Position numbers and translations under genes: made by a program
Shown here: positions 34,631-43,935 of the stretch, in pieces
How positions within the stretch are numbered: the first letter of the stretch is position 1
How the letters are laid out: each line of letters opens with the position of its first letter
Notes under the pieces: model-generated
Told to the model about the DNA's origin: nothing
Seen by the model: the letters and a program-made list of their open reading frames with translations, nothing else
Database searches by the model: none
DNA from: Roseovarius sp. ZX-A-9
Lineage (GTDB): Bacteria; Pseudomonadota; Alphaproteobacteria; Rhodobacterales; Rhodobacteraceae
DNA length: 64,000 nucleotides
Reading direction: 5' to 3'
NCBI RefSeq assembly: GCF_028369135.1
Contig: NZ_JAPWHW010000021.1
Location: forward strand, 1-64,000

Positions 34631-35404
34631 TTAACGCAGTTTCAGTACGCTTTCGATCTGCGCCCGCGTGTGGTGCAGACTCTCGAGGATGCGTTCCTGC
34701 ACCGCGGGATCCAGCCCCCTATCGGGGTGAAAGTTCACGCTGATTGCCGCGATGGTCTGGCCCTGCCGGTTGCGGATCGGCATACCGATCCCGCTGATAC
34801 CCAGCTCAAGTTCCTTGCTGACGATGGAATACCCCTGCGCGCGATCCGCCCGCAGCACCTCGCGGAGCGTATCGGGATCATCCACCGTGTGCGGCGTCAG
34901 TTTTTCGAGCTTCACGCGGGACAGATATGCCTCGAGCTCGTGCTCTGGCAAGGTCGACAGCATCGCACGACCCAGTGAAATGACGTAGGCTGGTATCCGG
35001 CTGCCGACGCCCAGGGCGCTGGTCAGGATGCGTCGGGCCTGCGCGCGAATGACAAAGACGACATCGTCCCCTTCGAGCACGGCGATGGAGGTGGATTCGC
35101 CCAATGTCTCGCGCAACTGTTCGAGATATTCCTGCGCGAACCCCCACAGTTCCATCGACGACAGATAGGAATAGCCGAGATCCAGGATACGCGGCGTAAG
35201 CCAGAAAACCTTGCCATCCGTGGCGGCGTAATTCTCGTTGCAGAGCGTGTAAAGCAGACGCCGCGCACTCGCGCGCGACAGGTCGGCGCGCTTGGCCACC
35301 TCGGTCAGGGTCAACCGACCGCCATCCTCGCGAAAGCAGCGGATCACCGCCAGTCCGCGCACAAACCCCTGCACCGATTCAACCTTTTGATCGTCTACTA
35401 CCAT
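34631..35404 (-). CDS. IclR family regulator (copy 2)
   Basis: 257 residues with the helix-turn-helix LTLTEVAKRADLSRASARRL and IclR effector domain (GSRIPAYVISLGRAMLST, ELELGISGIGMPIRNRQGQ). The RASARR recognition helix again resembles the PcaR/PcaU subclass. It is divergent from the CoA-transferase gene with 134 bases between, so it probably controls the long plus-strand CoA operon from 35539 to 43846. Its 3' end faces the hydroxylase across the shared terminator. Confidence 0.9.
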   Translation of the reverse strand: MVVDDQKVESVQGFVRGLAVIRCFREDGGRLTLTEVAKRADLSRASARRLLYTLCNENYAATDGKVFWLTPRILDLGYSYLSSMELWGFAQEYLEQLRETLGESTSIAVLEGDDVVFVIRAQARRILTSALGVGSRIPAYVISLGRAMLSTLPEHELEAYLSRVKLEKLTPHTVDDPDTLREVLRADRAQGYSIVSKELELGISGIGMPIRNRQGQTIAAISVNFHPDRGLDPAVQERILESLHHTRAQIESVLKLR

Positions 35405-35538
35405 TCAATGCCTCTCTGCGTGTCATTGCCTGCCTGAACATATCCGTTCGCCGTCCGGGAGACAGCCCGACTTGACTGAAGAACGAATCTGCAATAGCGT
35501 TCTTCTACCGCACAACTGTTCGCTAAGGGAACAATTAT

Positions 35539-36747
35539 TTGTCAAACGGCACCCTCTCCGACATTCGTGTCCTTGATCTCTCGCGTGTCCTCTCGGGCCC
35601 TTTCGCGACGATGCACCTTGGTGATCTCGGGGCGGATGTCTGGAAGGTCGAGCCTAAGGAGGGCGACCCCAGCCGCGATCTGAGCCCTCCGCTCATCCAC
35701 GGCGAGTCCGCCTACTATCAGAGCGTGAACCGCAACAAGCGCAGCCTGCGCATCGACTTTCGCCACAAGGACGCGCCCGCCCTGCTGCTGCGGCTGGCAG
35801 AAAAGGCCGATGTCGTGGTAGAGAACTTCCTGCCCAAGGTGAAACACAAGCTCGGCATCGACTATGACGCCGTGCGCAAGGTGAACCCTGAGGTGATCTA
35901 CTGCTCGATTTCGGGCTTTGGGCAGAGCGGACCATATTCGGACCGTCCCGGCCTCGACAACATCTTTCAGGGCATGGCCGGATTGATGGCAGTAACCGGC
36001 ATCGACGACCGCCCCGTGAAGGCGGGCGAGCGCGTCGGCGACATGGTGACCGGACTCAACGCGGCGCTGGCGATTGTCGCGGCCATCCGCGCGCGCGATC
36101 GTGACGGCAACGGGCAGTTCCTCGATCTGGCGCTCGTGGATTGCCTTGTCGCGTTGCAGGCCCCGCAGATTTCCAACTATCTGGCGACGGGCGAACAGAC
36201 GCCGAAGGTCGGTAACGGGTCGTTCTTTTCGGCTCCAACCGACACATTCCAGACCGCTGATCGTCCGATCAACATCTGCGTGATGAGCAACAAACACTGG
36301 CTGATCCTTTGCAAGGCGATGGGAGAGGAAGACGGCTGGGCCGTCGATCCCGCATTCGCCACCAACGCCGACCGCGTCTCGCATCGCGATATCATCAACG
36401 ACCACCTCGCCGCACGGTTCCTTGAACACAGTGCCGATCACTGGCTGACCCTGCTAGGCGACGCCGGCGTTCCAGTCGGCCCGGTCCTGAGCTACCCCGA
36501 GATCTTCGCCGACCCGCAGGTCCTTCACAACGGCCTTCGCACCAGCCTGCCCGACGCCAAGGGGCGCGACGTGCCGATGATCGACATCCCCGTGACCTAT
36601 GGCCGCCCAACCGCGAGCCTGCGCTCGCCCCCGCCCCGTCTGGGCGAACATGGTGCGGCGATTCTGTCCGATGCGGGGCTGAGCGCGTGCGACATGCAAG
36701 ATGCGCTGGCCAGCGGGCTGGTCATGGAAGGCCCCGACAACAGCTGA
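35539..36747 (+). CDS. CaiB/BaiF family CoA transferase
   Basis: 402 residues of the class III CoA-transferase family. It begins IRVLDLSRVLSGPFATMHLGDLGADVWKVE-like (N-terminal landmark in pieces: LDLSRVLSGPF, GDLGADVWKVE), then NKRSLRIDF, GFGQSGPYSDRPG and GQFLDLALVDCLVA, the last holding the catalytic Asp. The start is TTG 35539 with AAGGGA 8 bases upstream. It moves CoA from one acid to another and would charge the substrate of the pathway or recycle CoA. It is the first gene of the operon controlled by the divergent IclR. Confidence 0.9.
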   Translation: MSNGTLSDIRVLDLSRVLSGPFATMHLGDLGADVWKVEPKEGDPSRDLSPPLIHGESAYYQSVNRNKRSLRIDFRHKDAPALLLRLAEKADVVVENFLPKVKHKLGIDYDAVRKVNPEVIYCSISGFGQSGPYSDRPGLDNIFQGMAGLMAVTGIDDRPVKAGERVGDMVTGLNAALAIVAAIRARDRDGNGQFLDLALVDCLVALQAPQISNYLATGEQTPKVGNGSFFSAPTDTFQTADRPINICVMSNKHWLILCKAMGEEDGWAVDPAFATNADRVSHRDIINDHLAARFLEHSADHWLTLLGDAGVPVGPVLSYPEIFADPQVLHNGLRTSLPDAKGRDVPMIDIPVTYGRPTASLRSPPPRLGEHGAAILSDAGLSACDMQDALASGLVMEGPDNS

Positions 36748-36782
36748 TTCCGACCCATTTTCTGCAAAAGGACCGACGAACA

Positions 36783-37265
36783 ATGACATCAGACCCGAAC
36801 CCGAGTTTCGAGACCGATTTCTGGAAGGACGCCGGCGCACGCCAGACATGGGATGAAATCATCCCCGGCGCCCCGCGCGAGACCCAGCCCTATACGCTGA
36901 CCAAGGAGGCGATTGGCGACTTCGCCGAGGCGATGGGCGAAACCAACCGGCTCTACTTCGACGAAGAATACGCCAAGACGACCCCCTATGGTGGCATAAT
37001 CGCACCGCCGACGATCCACATCCTGCTGATGTTCGCCTGCACCGGCACGACCGACTGGATGCGCTCTCCGGGGACGATCAACGCCAGCCAGAGCTGGTTT
37101 TACAACATCCCCGCACGTCCCGGTGATGTGATCTCGATGCAGGGTCGCGCGCTCGATCGTTACATGCGCAAAGGGCGGTTGTTCGTGATCCACGACAACG
37201 TCTTCACCAACCAGAACGATCAGGTGATCTGTAGCGGCCGCGGCTGGACCATTCGCCCCAACTGA
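36783..37265 (+). CDS. MaoC-like hot-dog dehydratase (N-terminal type)
   Basis: 160 residues with a hot-dog fold: LTKEAIGDFAEAMGETNRLY and then PYGGIIAPPTIHILL. It resembles the FAS1-like N-terminal dehydratase domain, which often pairs with a second hot-dog protein to form an enoyl- or 2-methylfumaryl-CoA hydratase. AAGGA precedes ATG 36783, 35 bases after the CoA-transferase stop. The following gene encodes the classical MaoC domain, so the two may form a heteromer. Confidence 0.85.
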   Translation: MTSDPNPSFETDFWKDAGARQTWDEIIPGAPRETQPYTLTKEAIGDFAEAMGETNRLYFDEEYAKTTPYGGIIAPPTIHILLMFACTGTTDWMRSPGTINASQSWFYNIPARPGDVISMQGRALDRYMRKGRLFVIHDNVFTNQNDQVICSGRGWTIRPN

Positions 37266-37282
37266 AGAAACGGAACGTTAAC

Positions 37283-37747
37283 ATGACCACAACCGCAGAA
37301 CAGGCCTTCGCCGCCATCAACGAAGGCGACAGCATCACCGGCACATCGTTTCAGCCGACCCGCGAGACGATAAAACGTTTCGCTGAGGCGTCCCTCGACT
37401 TTAACCCGCTGCATTTCGACGACAATTTCATGGATGGCGATTTCGGCAAGACGAATTTCGGCGGCGTCATCATGCATGGCATGCAGAATTTCGCGCTGAT
37501 CACCCGGACATTGACCGACTGGCTGATGGAGCGCGGCGGCTATCATCGCCGACTCGAAACCAAGTGGCTCAAACCGGTAAAGCCGAATGATACGATCACG
37601 CCGACCGCAACGGTCAGCGAGAAACGCGAAACCGACAAGGGGCGCTGGGTGTTGTTCGACATCTCGGTGTCCAACCAGAACGGGGACCGTGTCGCCGTCG
37701 GCCAGGCGATGGCCGAATTCCCTGATACGCTACCGATCAGATCATAA
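37283..37747 (+). CDS. MaoC family dehydratase
   Basis: 154 residues with the hydratase 2 motif SLDFNPLHFDD, giving the catalytic Asp39 and His44, followed by FGGVIMHGMQNFALIT. This is the R-specific enoyl-CoA hydratase fold. It follows the hot-dog partner after 17 bases. Together with the CoA transferase, ligase and thiolase it makes a beta-oxidation-like or mesaconyl-CoA-like hydration step. Confidence 0.88.
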   Translation: MTTTAEQAFAAINEGDSITGTSFQPTRETIKRFAEASLDFNPLHFDDNFMDGDFGKTNFGGVIMHGMQNFALITRTLTDWLMERGGYHRRLETKWLKPVKPNDTITPTATVSEKRETDKGRWVLFDISVSNQNGDRVAVGQAMAEFPDTLPIRS

Positions 37748-37754
37748 CGATGGA

Positions 37755-37784
37755 CCGGCCCGCCAAGGAGGAGCGGCAGGCCGG
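37755..37784 (+). promoter_or_regulatory. Intercistronic stem-loop before the TAXI gene
   Basis: CCGGCC-CGCC (37755-37764) pairs with GGC-A-GGCCGG (37775-37784), with the purine-rich loop AAGGAGGAGC. There is no T-run, so it is more likely an RNA-stabilising or processing stem ahead of the highly expressed binding protein than a full terminator. Confidence 0.35.
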
Positions 37785-37825
37785 ACCGCATCGAACATCA
37801 AGAGCAATAAAATAGGGAGAAAAAC

Positions 37826-38815
37826 ATGTTCAAAACACTTTCCAGATTGGCCCGTGCGGCCGCCATCGGTGCGGTTATCACCGCGCCCGGCGCGGCCTCC
37901 GCGCAGGAGAACCCCGAGTTCTTCAAGATCCTGTCCACCTCACCCGGTGGATTGTGGCACACCTTTGCCACGCAGCTTTCGGAAAAGCTGCAACAGAAAT
38001 ATCCCGGCACCACGTTCAGCAACGTGCCCGGCGGATCGCAGAAGAACCAGATGCTCGTCAGCGAGGGTCAGGCGCAGATGGGCCTCAGCTTTACGCCCGT
38101 GTCGCTTGAGGCGTGGACCGGCACCGCTGGGTTCGACAAAGAGCATCAGAACGTGCGTCTGATCGGCACGTTCTACCCCGCCTTCCTGCATGCGGTCGCA
38201 CGCAAGGGGGCCGGCATCGAATCGATGGCCGACCTTCAAGGCAAGGTCGTCAGCCCCGGAAAACGCGAATGGTCCACCGCGCAGATTGCGATGCAGATCC
38301 TCGAAACCAAGGGCATCACCGAAGAGAGCCTTGCCGAAAATGGCGGGCAGATGCAGTTCCTCGGGCTCAAGGATGCAGCCAACATGATGCAGGATCGCCG
38401 CCTCGATGCGTTCATGTATTACGGGTCGGTGCCCAGCCCGCTTCTGCTGCAACTGTCGGAAATCCCCGGCATCGACATCCCACCCTATACGCAGGAAGAG
38501 GTCGATATCGCGATGGAGCAACTCACGCCCAAGGGCGCGTATGTGCAGATGACCTATCCCAAGGATCCCTATCCGGGCGTTGCAGGCGATTTCCCCGTGC
38601 CGGTCATGTGGTCCATCTTCGTGGTATCCGCCGATTTGCCCGATGAAATGGTATATGAGATCACCAAAATGATCTACGAAGACCCCGACCTCAACAAGTT
38701 CATGGGCGGTGGGCCGTCGCTGAACGTCGAGCTGGCGACAAGCGGGCTCAAGGACGGGCCGATGCTGTTCCATGATGGCGCGATCAAGTACCTTGAAGAA
38801 AAGGGCGCCTGGTAA
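37826..38815 (+). CDS. TAXI family TRAP transporter binding protein
   Basis: 329 residues with a signal peptide (MFKTLSRLARAAAIGAVIT, ASA cleavage) and the TAXI fold: ILSTSPGGLWHTFATQLSEK, NVPGGSQKNQMLVSEGQAQM, then LQGKVVSPGKREWSTAQIAM. The TAXI class carries ligands for fused DctQM permeases; the ligand is often a dicarboxylate or aromatic acid. ATG 37826 has AGGGAG upstream. The fused permease follows after about 150 bases. Confidence 0.9.
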   Translation: MFKTLSRLARAAAIGAVITAPGAASAQENPEFFKILSTSPGGLWHTFATQLSEKLQQKYPGTTFSNVPGGSQKNQMLVSEGQAQMGLSFTPVSLEAWTGTAGFDKEHQNVRLIGTFYPAFLHAVARKGAGIESMADLQGKVVSPGKREWSTAQIAMQILETKGITEESLAENGGQMQFLGLKDAANMMQDRRLDAFMYYGSVPSPLLLQLSEIPGIDIPPYTQEEVDIAMEQLTPKGAYVQMTYPKDPYPGVAGDFPVPVMWSIFVVSADLPDEMVYEITKMIYEDPDLNKFMGGGPSLNVELATSGLKDGPMLFHDGAIKYLEEKGAW

Positions 38816-38824
38816 GCCCGGCGC

Positions 38825-38849
38825 GGGCGCGGGGTTGATCCCTGCGCCC
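38825..38849 (+). promoter_or_regulatory. Stem-loop after the TAXI gene
   Basis: GGGCGCGG (38825-38832) faces CC-T-GCGCCC (38841-38849) around GGTTGATC. It lies between the binding-protein gene and the permease gene, the usual place for a stem that protects the abundant binding-protein message from decay while lowering read-through. Confidence 0.4.
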
Positions 38850-38965
38850 CCACCGATCCCGCCGCGCCCTTTCCCCATGCACCGGCCTTTTCCGTTTTTC
38901 CCCTTGTCAGGAAAATCGCAAGGGGCCTCCCGCCCTCTGTCCTGTCCGCGTTCAAGGAGTGCCCC

Positions 38966-40903
38966 GTGGCGATTCACTTTGAAGAAAGCAATGCATCAGA
39001 CGTCTGGCTGAATTCCGCCCCGCGTGCGGTTCCGGGCTGGCTGGTGTTGCTGATTTCGGGCCTAACCTTCGGCACGGCGCTTTATCACATATCCGGCGGC
39101 ATGTTCGGCGTCGCCGAAGCGTTTCGCCACCGCACGACGCATGTCGTTCTGTTCTTGCTGCTCACCTTTCTGGTGTTTCCGCTGGGCCGTCACAGTTGGC
39201 GCGAGCCGCTGCGGTGGCTGTCGCTGGTCGATCTGGCGCTGATCCTCGTGACGCTGGGCTGCTATACCTACATGATCCGCGACATCGACGGGCTGGCGAT
39301 GCGTTCGGGCCTGCCGAATACGGCCGACGTCATCAACGGTACGCTGCTGATCGCGGTGGTGCTTGAGGCGATCCGGCGCACAGTCGGTTTTGCACTGGTG
39401 ATCATCCCGCTCTTTTTCATGGTTCATGCGATCTATGCACCGCACTATCCCGGTATCTTTTATGCCGCGCCGACCGACTACAACTCGCTGATCTCGTATC
39501 TGACGATGGACACCGACGGGATGCTGGGCATACCGATCTCGGTCGCCTCGACCTTCATCATCGCGTTCATGCTGTTCGGCGCCGTGCTGGTGCGCTCGGG
39601 CGCGGGCAAGTTTTTCACCAATGTCGCCTACTCCGCTACCGGCTGGATGAGCGGCGGGCCGGCCAAGGCTGCGGCGCTGGCCAGCGGCCTTTACGGCACG
39701 CTTTCGGGAAGCACCACGGCGAATGTCGTGACCTCGGGCTCGTTCACCATCCCGCTGATGAAATCCTCGGGTTTCAACGCGCGCACCGCCGCCTCGATCG
39801 AAGCGATCGCATCAAATGGCGGTCAAATCATGCCGCCGATCATGGGGGCCGCGGCCTTCATCATCCCTATGTACATCCCCGGCATAAGCTATGGCGACGT
39901 GGCGCTGGCGGCGATCATTCCGGCGATCCTCTACTTCTTTGCGCTGTTCATGATGATCCACCTCAACGCCCGCAAAAGTGGCCTTGTCGGCATACCCAAG
40001 AGCGAGTTGCCCAAGGTCGGGCCCGAGCTGCGTCGCGGCTGGCCCCTGTTGCTGTCGCTGCTGGCGATCATCATCCTGCTGATGATGGGGTTCACGCCGA
40101 TGGTCGCCGGGGTCGCCGCGCTGATCGTGACGCTGATCGTGGTGCAGTTCCGCCCCGAAACCCGGCTGAAGCCCGCCGACGTGATCGCGGCGCTGGAAAA
40201 CGGCGTGCGCGCGACTATTCCGATCGTGATCGCCTGTGCGGCGGCGGGGCTGATCATCGGATCGATGGATCTCTCGGGGCTGGCCAGCCGGTTTTCGCGG
40301 CTGATCCTCGAAGTGGCGCAGGGCAATTTGCTGCCGGGTCTGCTGATGACGATGCTGATCTGCATCGTGCTGGGCATGGGGATGACGACCACGATCATCT
40401 ACATTACCCTGGCCGCGCTGGTGGTGCCGTCGCTGATCGACATGGGCGTGACTGCGATGGGAGCCAACCTGTTCGTGTTCTATTTCGGCGCACTGTCCGG
40501 CGTGACCCCCCCCATAGCGCTGACCACCTACGCGGCCGCCGGCATCGCCGGATCAAATCCGTGGCAGACTGGCTGGACGGCCGCCAAGATGGGGCTGGTG
40601 TCCTTCATCATCCCGTTCATGTTCGTCTATACACCGGCGCTGCTGCTCGACGGATCAATAGTGTCGATCATCCTTGCGACACTGACCGCGCTCGCGGGGG
40701 TCATGGCCTTCACGGCGGCCATCCAGGGGTACATCGAAGCGCCACTGAAATGGTGGGAGCGGCTGGCCTTCGCCATCGCCGCGCTCCTGCTCGTATCGCC
40801 GGACATCTGGCTTGGCACCGGGGCGCTGATCGGCGCGGCGGCGGTTCTGTCGCTGCATCTGCGCCGCGCGCGCAGTTCACAATCGGCAGAGGTGGCCCCA
40901 TGA
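38966..40903 (+). CDS. Fused TRAP transporter permease (DctQ-DctM fusion)
   Basis: A 645-residue membrane protein with roughly seventeen hydrophobic segments. The N-terminal 150 residues are the small-subunit part; the rest is DctM-like, with AKAAALASGLYGTLSGSTTAN, IASNGGQIMPPIMGAAAF and the C-terminal ALSGVTPPIALTTYAAAGIAG. Such fusions pair with TAXI binding proteins. The start is GTG 38966 after AAGGAG. Its stop overlaps the start of a small membrane protein gene (ATGA). Confidence 0.93.
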   Translation: MAIHFEESNASDVWLNSAPRAVPGWLVLLISGLTFGTALYHISGGMFGVAEAFRHRTTHVVLFLLLTFLVFPLGRHSWREPLRWLSLVDLALILVTLGCYTYMIRDIDGLAMRSGLPNTADVINGTLLIAVVLEAIRRTVGFALVIIPLFFMVHAIYAPHYPGIFYAAPTDYNSLISYLTMDTDGMLGIPISVASTFIIAFMLFGAVLVRSGAGKFFTNVAYSATGWMSGGPAKAAALASGLYGTLSGSTTANVVTSGSFTIPLMKSSGFNARTAASIEAIASNGGQIMPPIMGAAAFIIPMYIPGISYGDVALAAIIPAILYFFALFMMIHLNARKSGLVGIPKSELPKVGPELRRGWPLLLSLLAIIILLMMGFTPMVAGVAALIVTLIVVQFRPETRLKPADVIAALENGVRATIPIVIACAAAGLIIGSMDLSGLASRFSRLILEVAQGNLLPGLLMTMLICIVLGMGMTTTIIYITLAALVVPSLIDMGVTAMGANLFVFYFGALSGVTPPIALTTYAAAGIAGSNPWQTGWTAAKMGLVSFIIPFMFVYTPALLLDGSIVSIILATLTALAGVMAFTAAIQGYIEAPLKWWERLAFAIAALLLVSPDIWLGTGALIGAAAVLSLHLRRARSSQSAEVAP

Positions 40904-41106
40904 AGGCGTTCATCCAGTGGCTGGTGTTTCTCTGTCTCCTTGCCGCCCTGTTCGTGCCCGCCTATCTCGGGATGCAGTTCACCGATTTTCCGATCTACCT
41001 CGTGATCACCGGCGCGGTCGCGTTCGTGATCGTGCTGATCATGCGCGCGATCAAGCCATCCGACCAATCCGCTACCGACGACTACGAAAGGACCGGTGAC
41101 ACATGA
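40900..41106 (+). CDS. Small two-helix membrane protein of the TAXI-TRAP operon
   Basis: 68 residues: MKAFIQWLVFLCLLAALF, a short loop (MQFTDFP), then IYLVITGAVAFVIVLIM and a polar tail. Two helices with the ends on the same side are predicted. Both its start and stop overlap the neighbouring genes by ATGA, so it is translated as part of the transporter operon and is very likely real. No family is known to me. It may be an accessory TRAP subunit that assembles with the fused permease. Confidence 0.75.
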   Translation: MKAFIQWLVFLCLLAALFVPAYLGMQFTDFPIYLVITGAVAFVIVLIMRAIKPSDQSATDDYERTGDT

Positions 41107-42635
41107 TTCTCGGCAAATCCCTGACACACACCGCGATGCATTACCCCGACAAGCCCGCGATCATCTTCGAGGGTCAAAGCTGGACCCATCGCGAGCTGCT
41201 GTCACGTGTGCAGAAAATGGCTAACGCGCTGACGGCGGCGGGCTATGCTCAGGGGGATCGCATCGCGGTGCTGGGCCGCAACAGCCATTGGTATCTGGAA
41301 CTGTCCTTCGCGCTGGCGCTGAACGGGATCTGCATGGTCCCGATCAACCACCGCCTGAAACCCGCCGAGGTAGCGATGCGGCTGACCCATGCCGAGGTTT
41401 CCGGTATCTTTCTCGACCCCGAGTTTGAGGCGGTTTTGGCCGAAATTCCCGCCGTCCTGGCGCGCGCCCTCGCTCCCAGGACCATCATTATGCACGCCAT
41501 CGAAGGTGGCGCACGAAACTACGAACGCATCATGGAGAGCGGCGAGGACACGCCACCGAACACCATCGTCTCGCCCGAGGATCCACTCTACCTTGGCTAT
41601 ACGTCCGGCACCACGGGGCGCGCCAAGGCCGCGATCGTCAGCCACCGCGCAATTGTCGTCGGCATGCTCTACAAAACGCTGCAATACCGCTTTGACGAAA
41701 CCGGCGTGTCGCTCAACCCGGGCTATTTCTGGCACTCCGCCCCGCGCGATTTCGCACAGTTGCAGATCTATCTTGGCGGCACGACGGTGGTGATGCGCGA
41801 ATTCGATGCCGAAGAGTGCCTCTCGCTGATCGAACGGCACGGGGTCACCACCGGTTTCTACGTGCCGACCATGTTCAGCATGATGCTGGAAGCCCCCGGT
41901 TTCGACCGGTCCCGCACCGCGTCGATGCAGACCCTGATCAGTGGCGGCGCCCCCCTGCCGACGGGCCTGAAAAACGACGTGTTGGAGAAATTCGGCGCGG
42001 TCCTGCATGAATTCTACGCCGCGACCGAAACCCGCATCATCGCCACGATCACCCCGGAGGAACTGCGCCACAAGACCCGCAGCGTCGGGCGGCCCGTGCG
42101 TGACGTCGAGGTGCGGATCATGGACACTGAGGGAAGAACCCTGCCCATGGGCGAGACCGGCGAAATCTACATCCGCACACCGACCCTGTTCAGCGGCTAC
42201 TACAACGACCCCGAGAAAACCGCGGCGGCATTCCAGGGCGACTGGTTCTCGCTCGGCGACATGGGTCGGCTGGACGATGACGGCTATCTCTACCTCGTGG
42301 ACCGCCGCACCGACATGGTGATCAGCGGCGGCGAGAACATCTATCCCAGCGAGGTCGAGGACGTGCTGCAACAACACCCCGCGATCTCGGACGTGGCGGT
42401 GATCGGCGTGCCCGACCCGAAATGGGGTGAAACCCTCAAGGCGATCATCTGCCTGCGCCCCGGCCAAAGCCTGAGCGAACAGGAGTTGCGCGACTATTGT
42501 GCGGCCAACATGGCCGATTACCTCAAACCGCGCTCATATGAATTCGTCGACGAACTTCCCCGCAACCCGACGGGCAAGATCCTGAAACGCGTGCTGCGCG
42601 ACCCCTATTGGGCGTCCGCCGAAACGAAGGTGTGA
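41103..42635 (+). CDS. AMP-dependent acyl-CoA synthetase/ligase
   Basis: 510 residues of the ANL superfamily: P-loop YTSGTTGRAKAAIVSH at about 164-179, the A5 region EFYAATETRI, A7 SLGDMGRLDDDGYLYLVDR, A8 DMVISGGENIYPSE and the catalytic Lys in NPTGKILKR. It activates a carboxylic acid with ATP and CoA. It overlaps the small membrane protein gene by ATGA. The acid is the TRAP-imported or hydroxylase-derived substrate; aromatic and medium-chain acids are both possible from sequence. Confidence 0.92.
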   Translation: MILGKSLTHTAMHYPDKPAIIFEGQSWTHRELLSRVQKMANALTAAGYAQGDRIAVLGRNSHWYLELSFALALNGICMVPINHRLKPAEVAMRLTHAEVSGIFLDPEFEAVLAEIPAVLARALAPRTIIMHAIEGGARNYERIMESGEDTPPNTIVSPEDPLYLGYTSGTTGRAKAAIVSHRAIVVGMLYKTLQYRFDETGVSLNPGYFWHSAPRDFAQLQIYLGGTTVVMREFDAEECLSLIERHGVTTGFYVPTMFSMMLEAPGFDRSRTASMQTLISGGAPLPTGLKNDVLEKFGAVLHEFYAATETRIIATITPEELRHKTRSVGRPVRDVEVRIMDTEGRTLPMGETGEIYIRTPTLFSGYYNDPEKTAAAFQGDWFSLGDMGRLDDDGYLYLVDRRTDMVISGGENIYPSEVEDVLQQHPAISDVAVIGVPDPKWGETLKAIICLRPGQSLSEQELRDYCAANMADYLKPRSYEFVDELPRNPTGKILKRVLRDPYWASAETKV

Positions 42636-42637
42636 GC

Positions 42638-43846
42638 ATGAGCCCTACGACCCTGAACGACGCCTATCTCTGCGACGGGCTGCGCACGCCCTTTGGCCGC
42701 TATGGCGGGTCATTGTCCGCGCTGCGCCCAGACGACATGGCCGGCAACCTGATCGCGGCGCTGATCGCGCGGATGGGTCTGTCCGCCGAACGGGTCGAGG
42801 AGGTCATCCTCGGCTGTTCCAACCAGGGTGGCGAGGACAGCCGTAACCTCGCCCGAAACGCGGCGTTGCTCGCCGGTTTACCCGACACGATTCCGGCGCG
42901 CACGGTCAACCGCCTCTGCGCCAGCGGCCTTGCCGCCATATTGGATGCGCGCCGCATGATCGCCTGCGGTGAGGCAGACCTGCTGATCGCAGGCGGGGCC
43001 GAGAGCATGAGCCGCGCCCCGATCGTCACGGCCAAGCCGACGCGCGCGTTCGACCGCACCGTACAGAGTTACGATTCAACCCTCGGCTGGCGCTTTCCCA
43101 ATGCGGCGCTGCTGGAGCGGATTGGCGACGACAGCCTGTCAGAAACCGCCGAGAACGTTGCCAAGGAATACGGCATCAGCCGCGAAGCCAGCGACCGCTT
43201 TGCGCATCGCTCGCAACAGGCCTATGCGCAAGCCCTCGCCCGCGGGTTCTTTGACGACGAAATCACACCGACCACCGTGCCAGGGCGCAAGCCGGTGATC
43301 GTCCCTGCGGATGAACATCCCCGCCCGGACACCGGTCTCGACAAACTCGCCGCTCTGCGTCCGCTCGGTGCGGATGGCGTCGTCACAGCCGGCAACGCGT
43401 CGGGCATCAATGACGGAGCTTGCGTGGTCGCCCTCGCCAGCGCCGCATATTGCGAGCGCGCAGGCGTGAAGCCGCTGGCGCGCATTATTTCCTCCGCCGC
43501 CGTCGGCGTGCCTGCGCGGGTCATGGGATTGGGGCCGGTCACGGCAATCCAGACGGCGCTCGCGCGCGCCGGTCTGACCCTCGCGGATATGGACGTGATC
43601 GAAATTAACGAAGCCTTTGCAGCGCAGGTTCTGGGCTGCCTCAAGGGGCTAAAGATCGACTCGGACGATCCGCGCGTGAACCCGAATGGCGGAGCCATCG
43701 CGCTTGGCCATCCGCTTGGTGCATCGGGTGCGCGGCTGGCGCTTACTGCGGCGCGGTCTCTGCGTGAGACAGGCAAGCGCTACGCGGTGGTCAGCCTCTG
43801 TGTCGGCATCGGACAGGGCGAGGCGGCGGTAATCGAGACTCTATAG
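42638..43846 (+). CDS. Acetyl-CoA acetyltransferase / beta-ketoacyl-CoA thiolase
   Basis: 402 residues with all thiolase motifs: nucleophile C94 in NRLCASGLAAI, EINEAFAAQ, the His in GHPLGASGARL and the second Cys in SLCVGIGQGEA. Length and order fit PcaF-like 3-oxoadipyl-CoA thiolases and general acetyl-CoA acetyltransferases. Its ATG 42638 comes two bases after the ligase stop. It ends the CoA operon and would cleave the beta-keto thioester to acetyl-CoA plus a shorter acyl-CoA. Confidence 0.93.
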   Translation: MSPTTLNDAYLCDGLRTPFGRYGGSLSALRPDDMAGNLIAALIARMGLSAERVEEVILGCSNQGGEDSRNLARNAALLAGLPDTIPARTVNRLCASGLAAILDARRMIACGEADLLIAGGAESMSRAPIVTAKPTRAFDRTVQSYDSTLGWRFPNAALLERIGDDSLSETAENVAKEYGISREASDRFAHRSQQAYAQALARGFFDDEITPTTVPGRKPVIVPADEHPRPDTGLDKLAALRPLGADGVVTAGNASGINDGACVVALASAAYCERAGVKPLARIISSAAVGVPARVMGLGPVTAIQTALARAGLTLADMDVIEINEAFAAQVLGCLKGLKIDSDDPRVNPNGGAIALGHPLGASGARLALTAARSLRETGKRYAVVSLCVGIGQGEAAVIETL

Positions 43847-43935
43847 GGGTCGAGGGCAGTTTCTGACCAATTCAAACCAGTTTCAGTTAACCGTTAAGAG
43901 TAGGAAATTATACTGAACGGAGCTGGCGGCACCCG

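Noticed and set aside
37940..38977. 345-codon minus-strand open frame
   Set aside because: Antisense to the TAXI binding protein, whose signal peptide and fold are recognised.
41202..42467. 421-codon minus-strand open frame
   Set aside because: Fully antisense to the acyl-CoA ligase with all its motifs; His/Asp/Arg-rich composition typical of a shadow.
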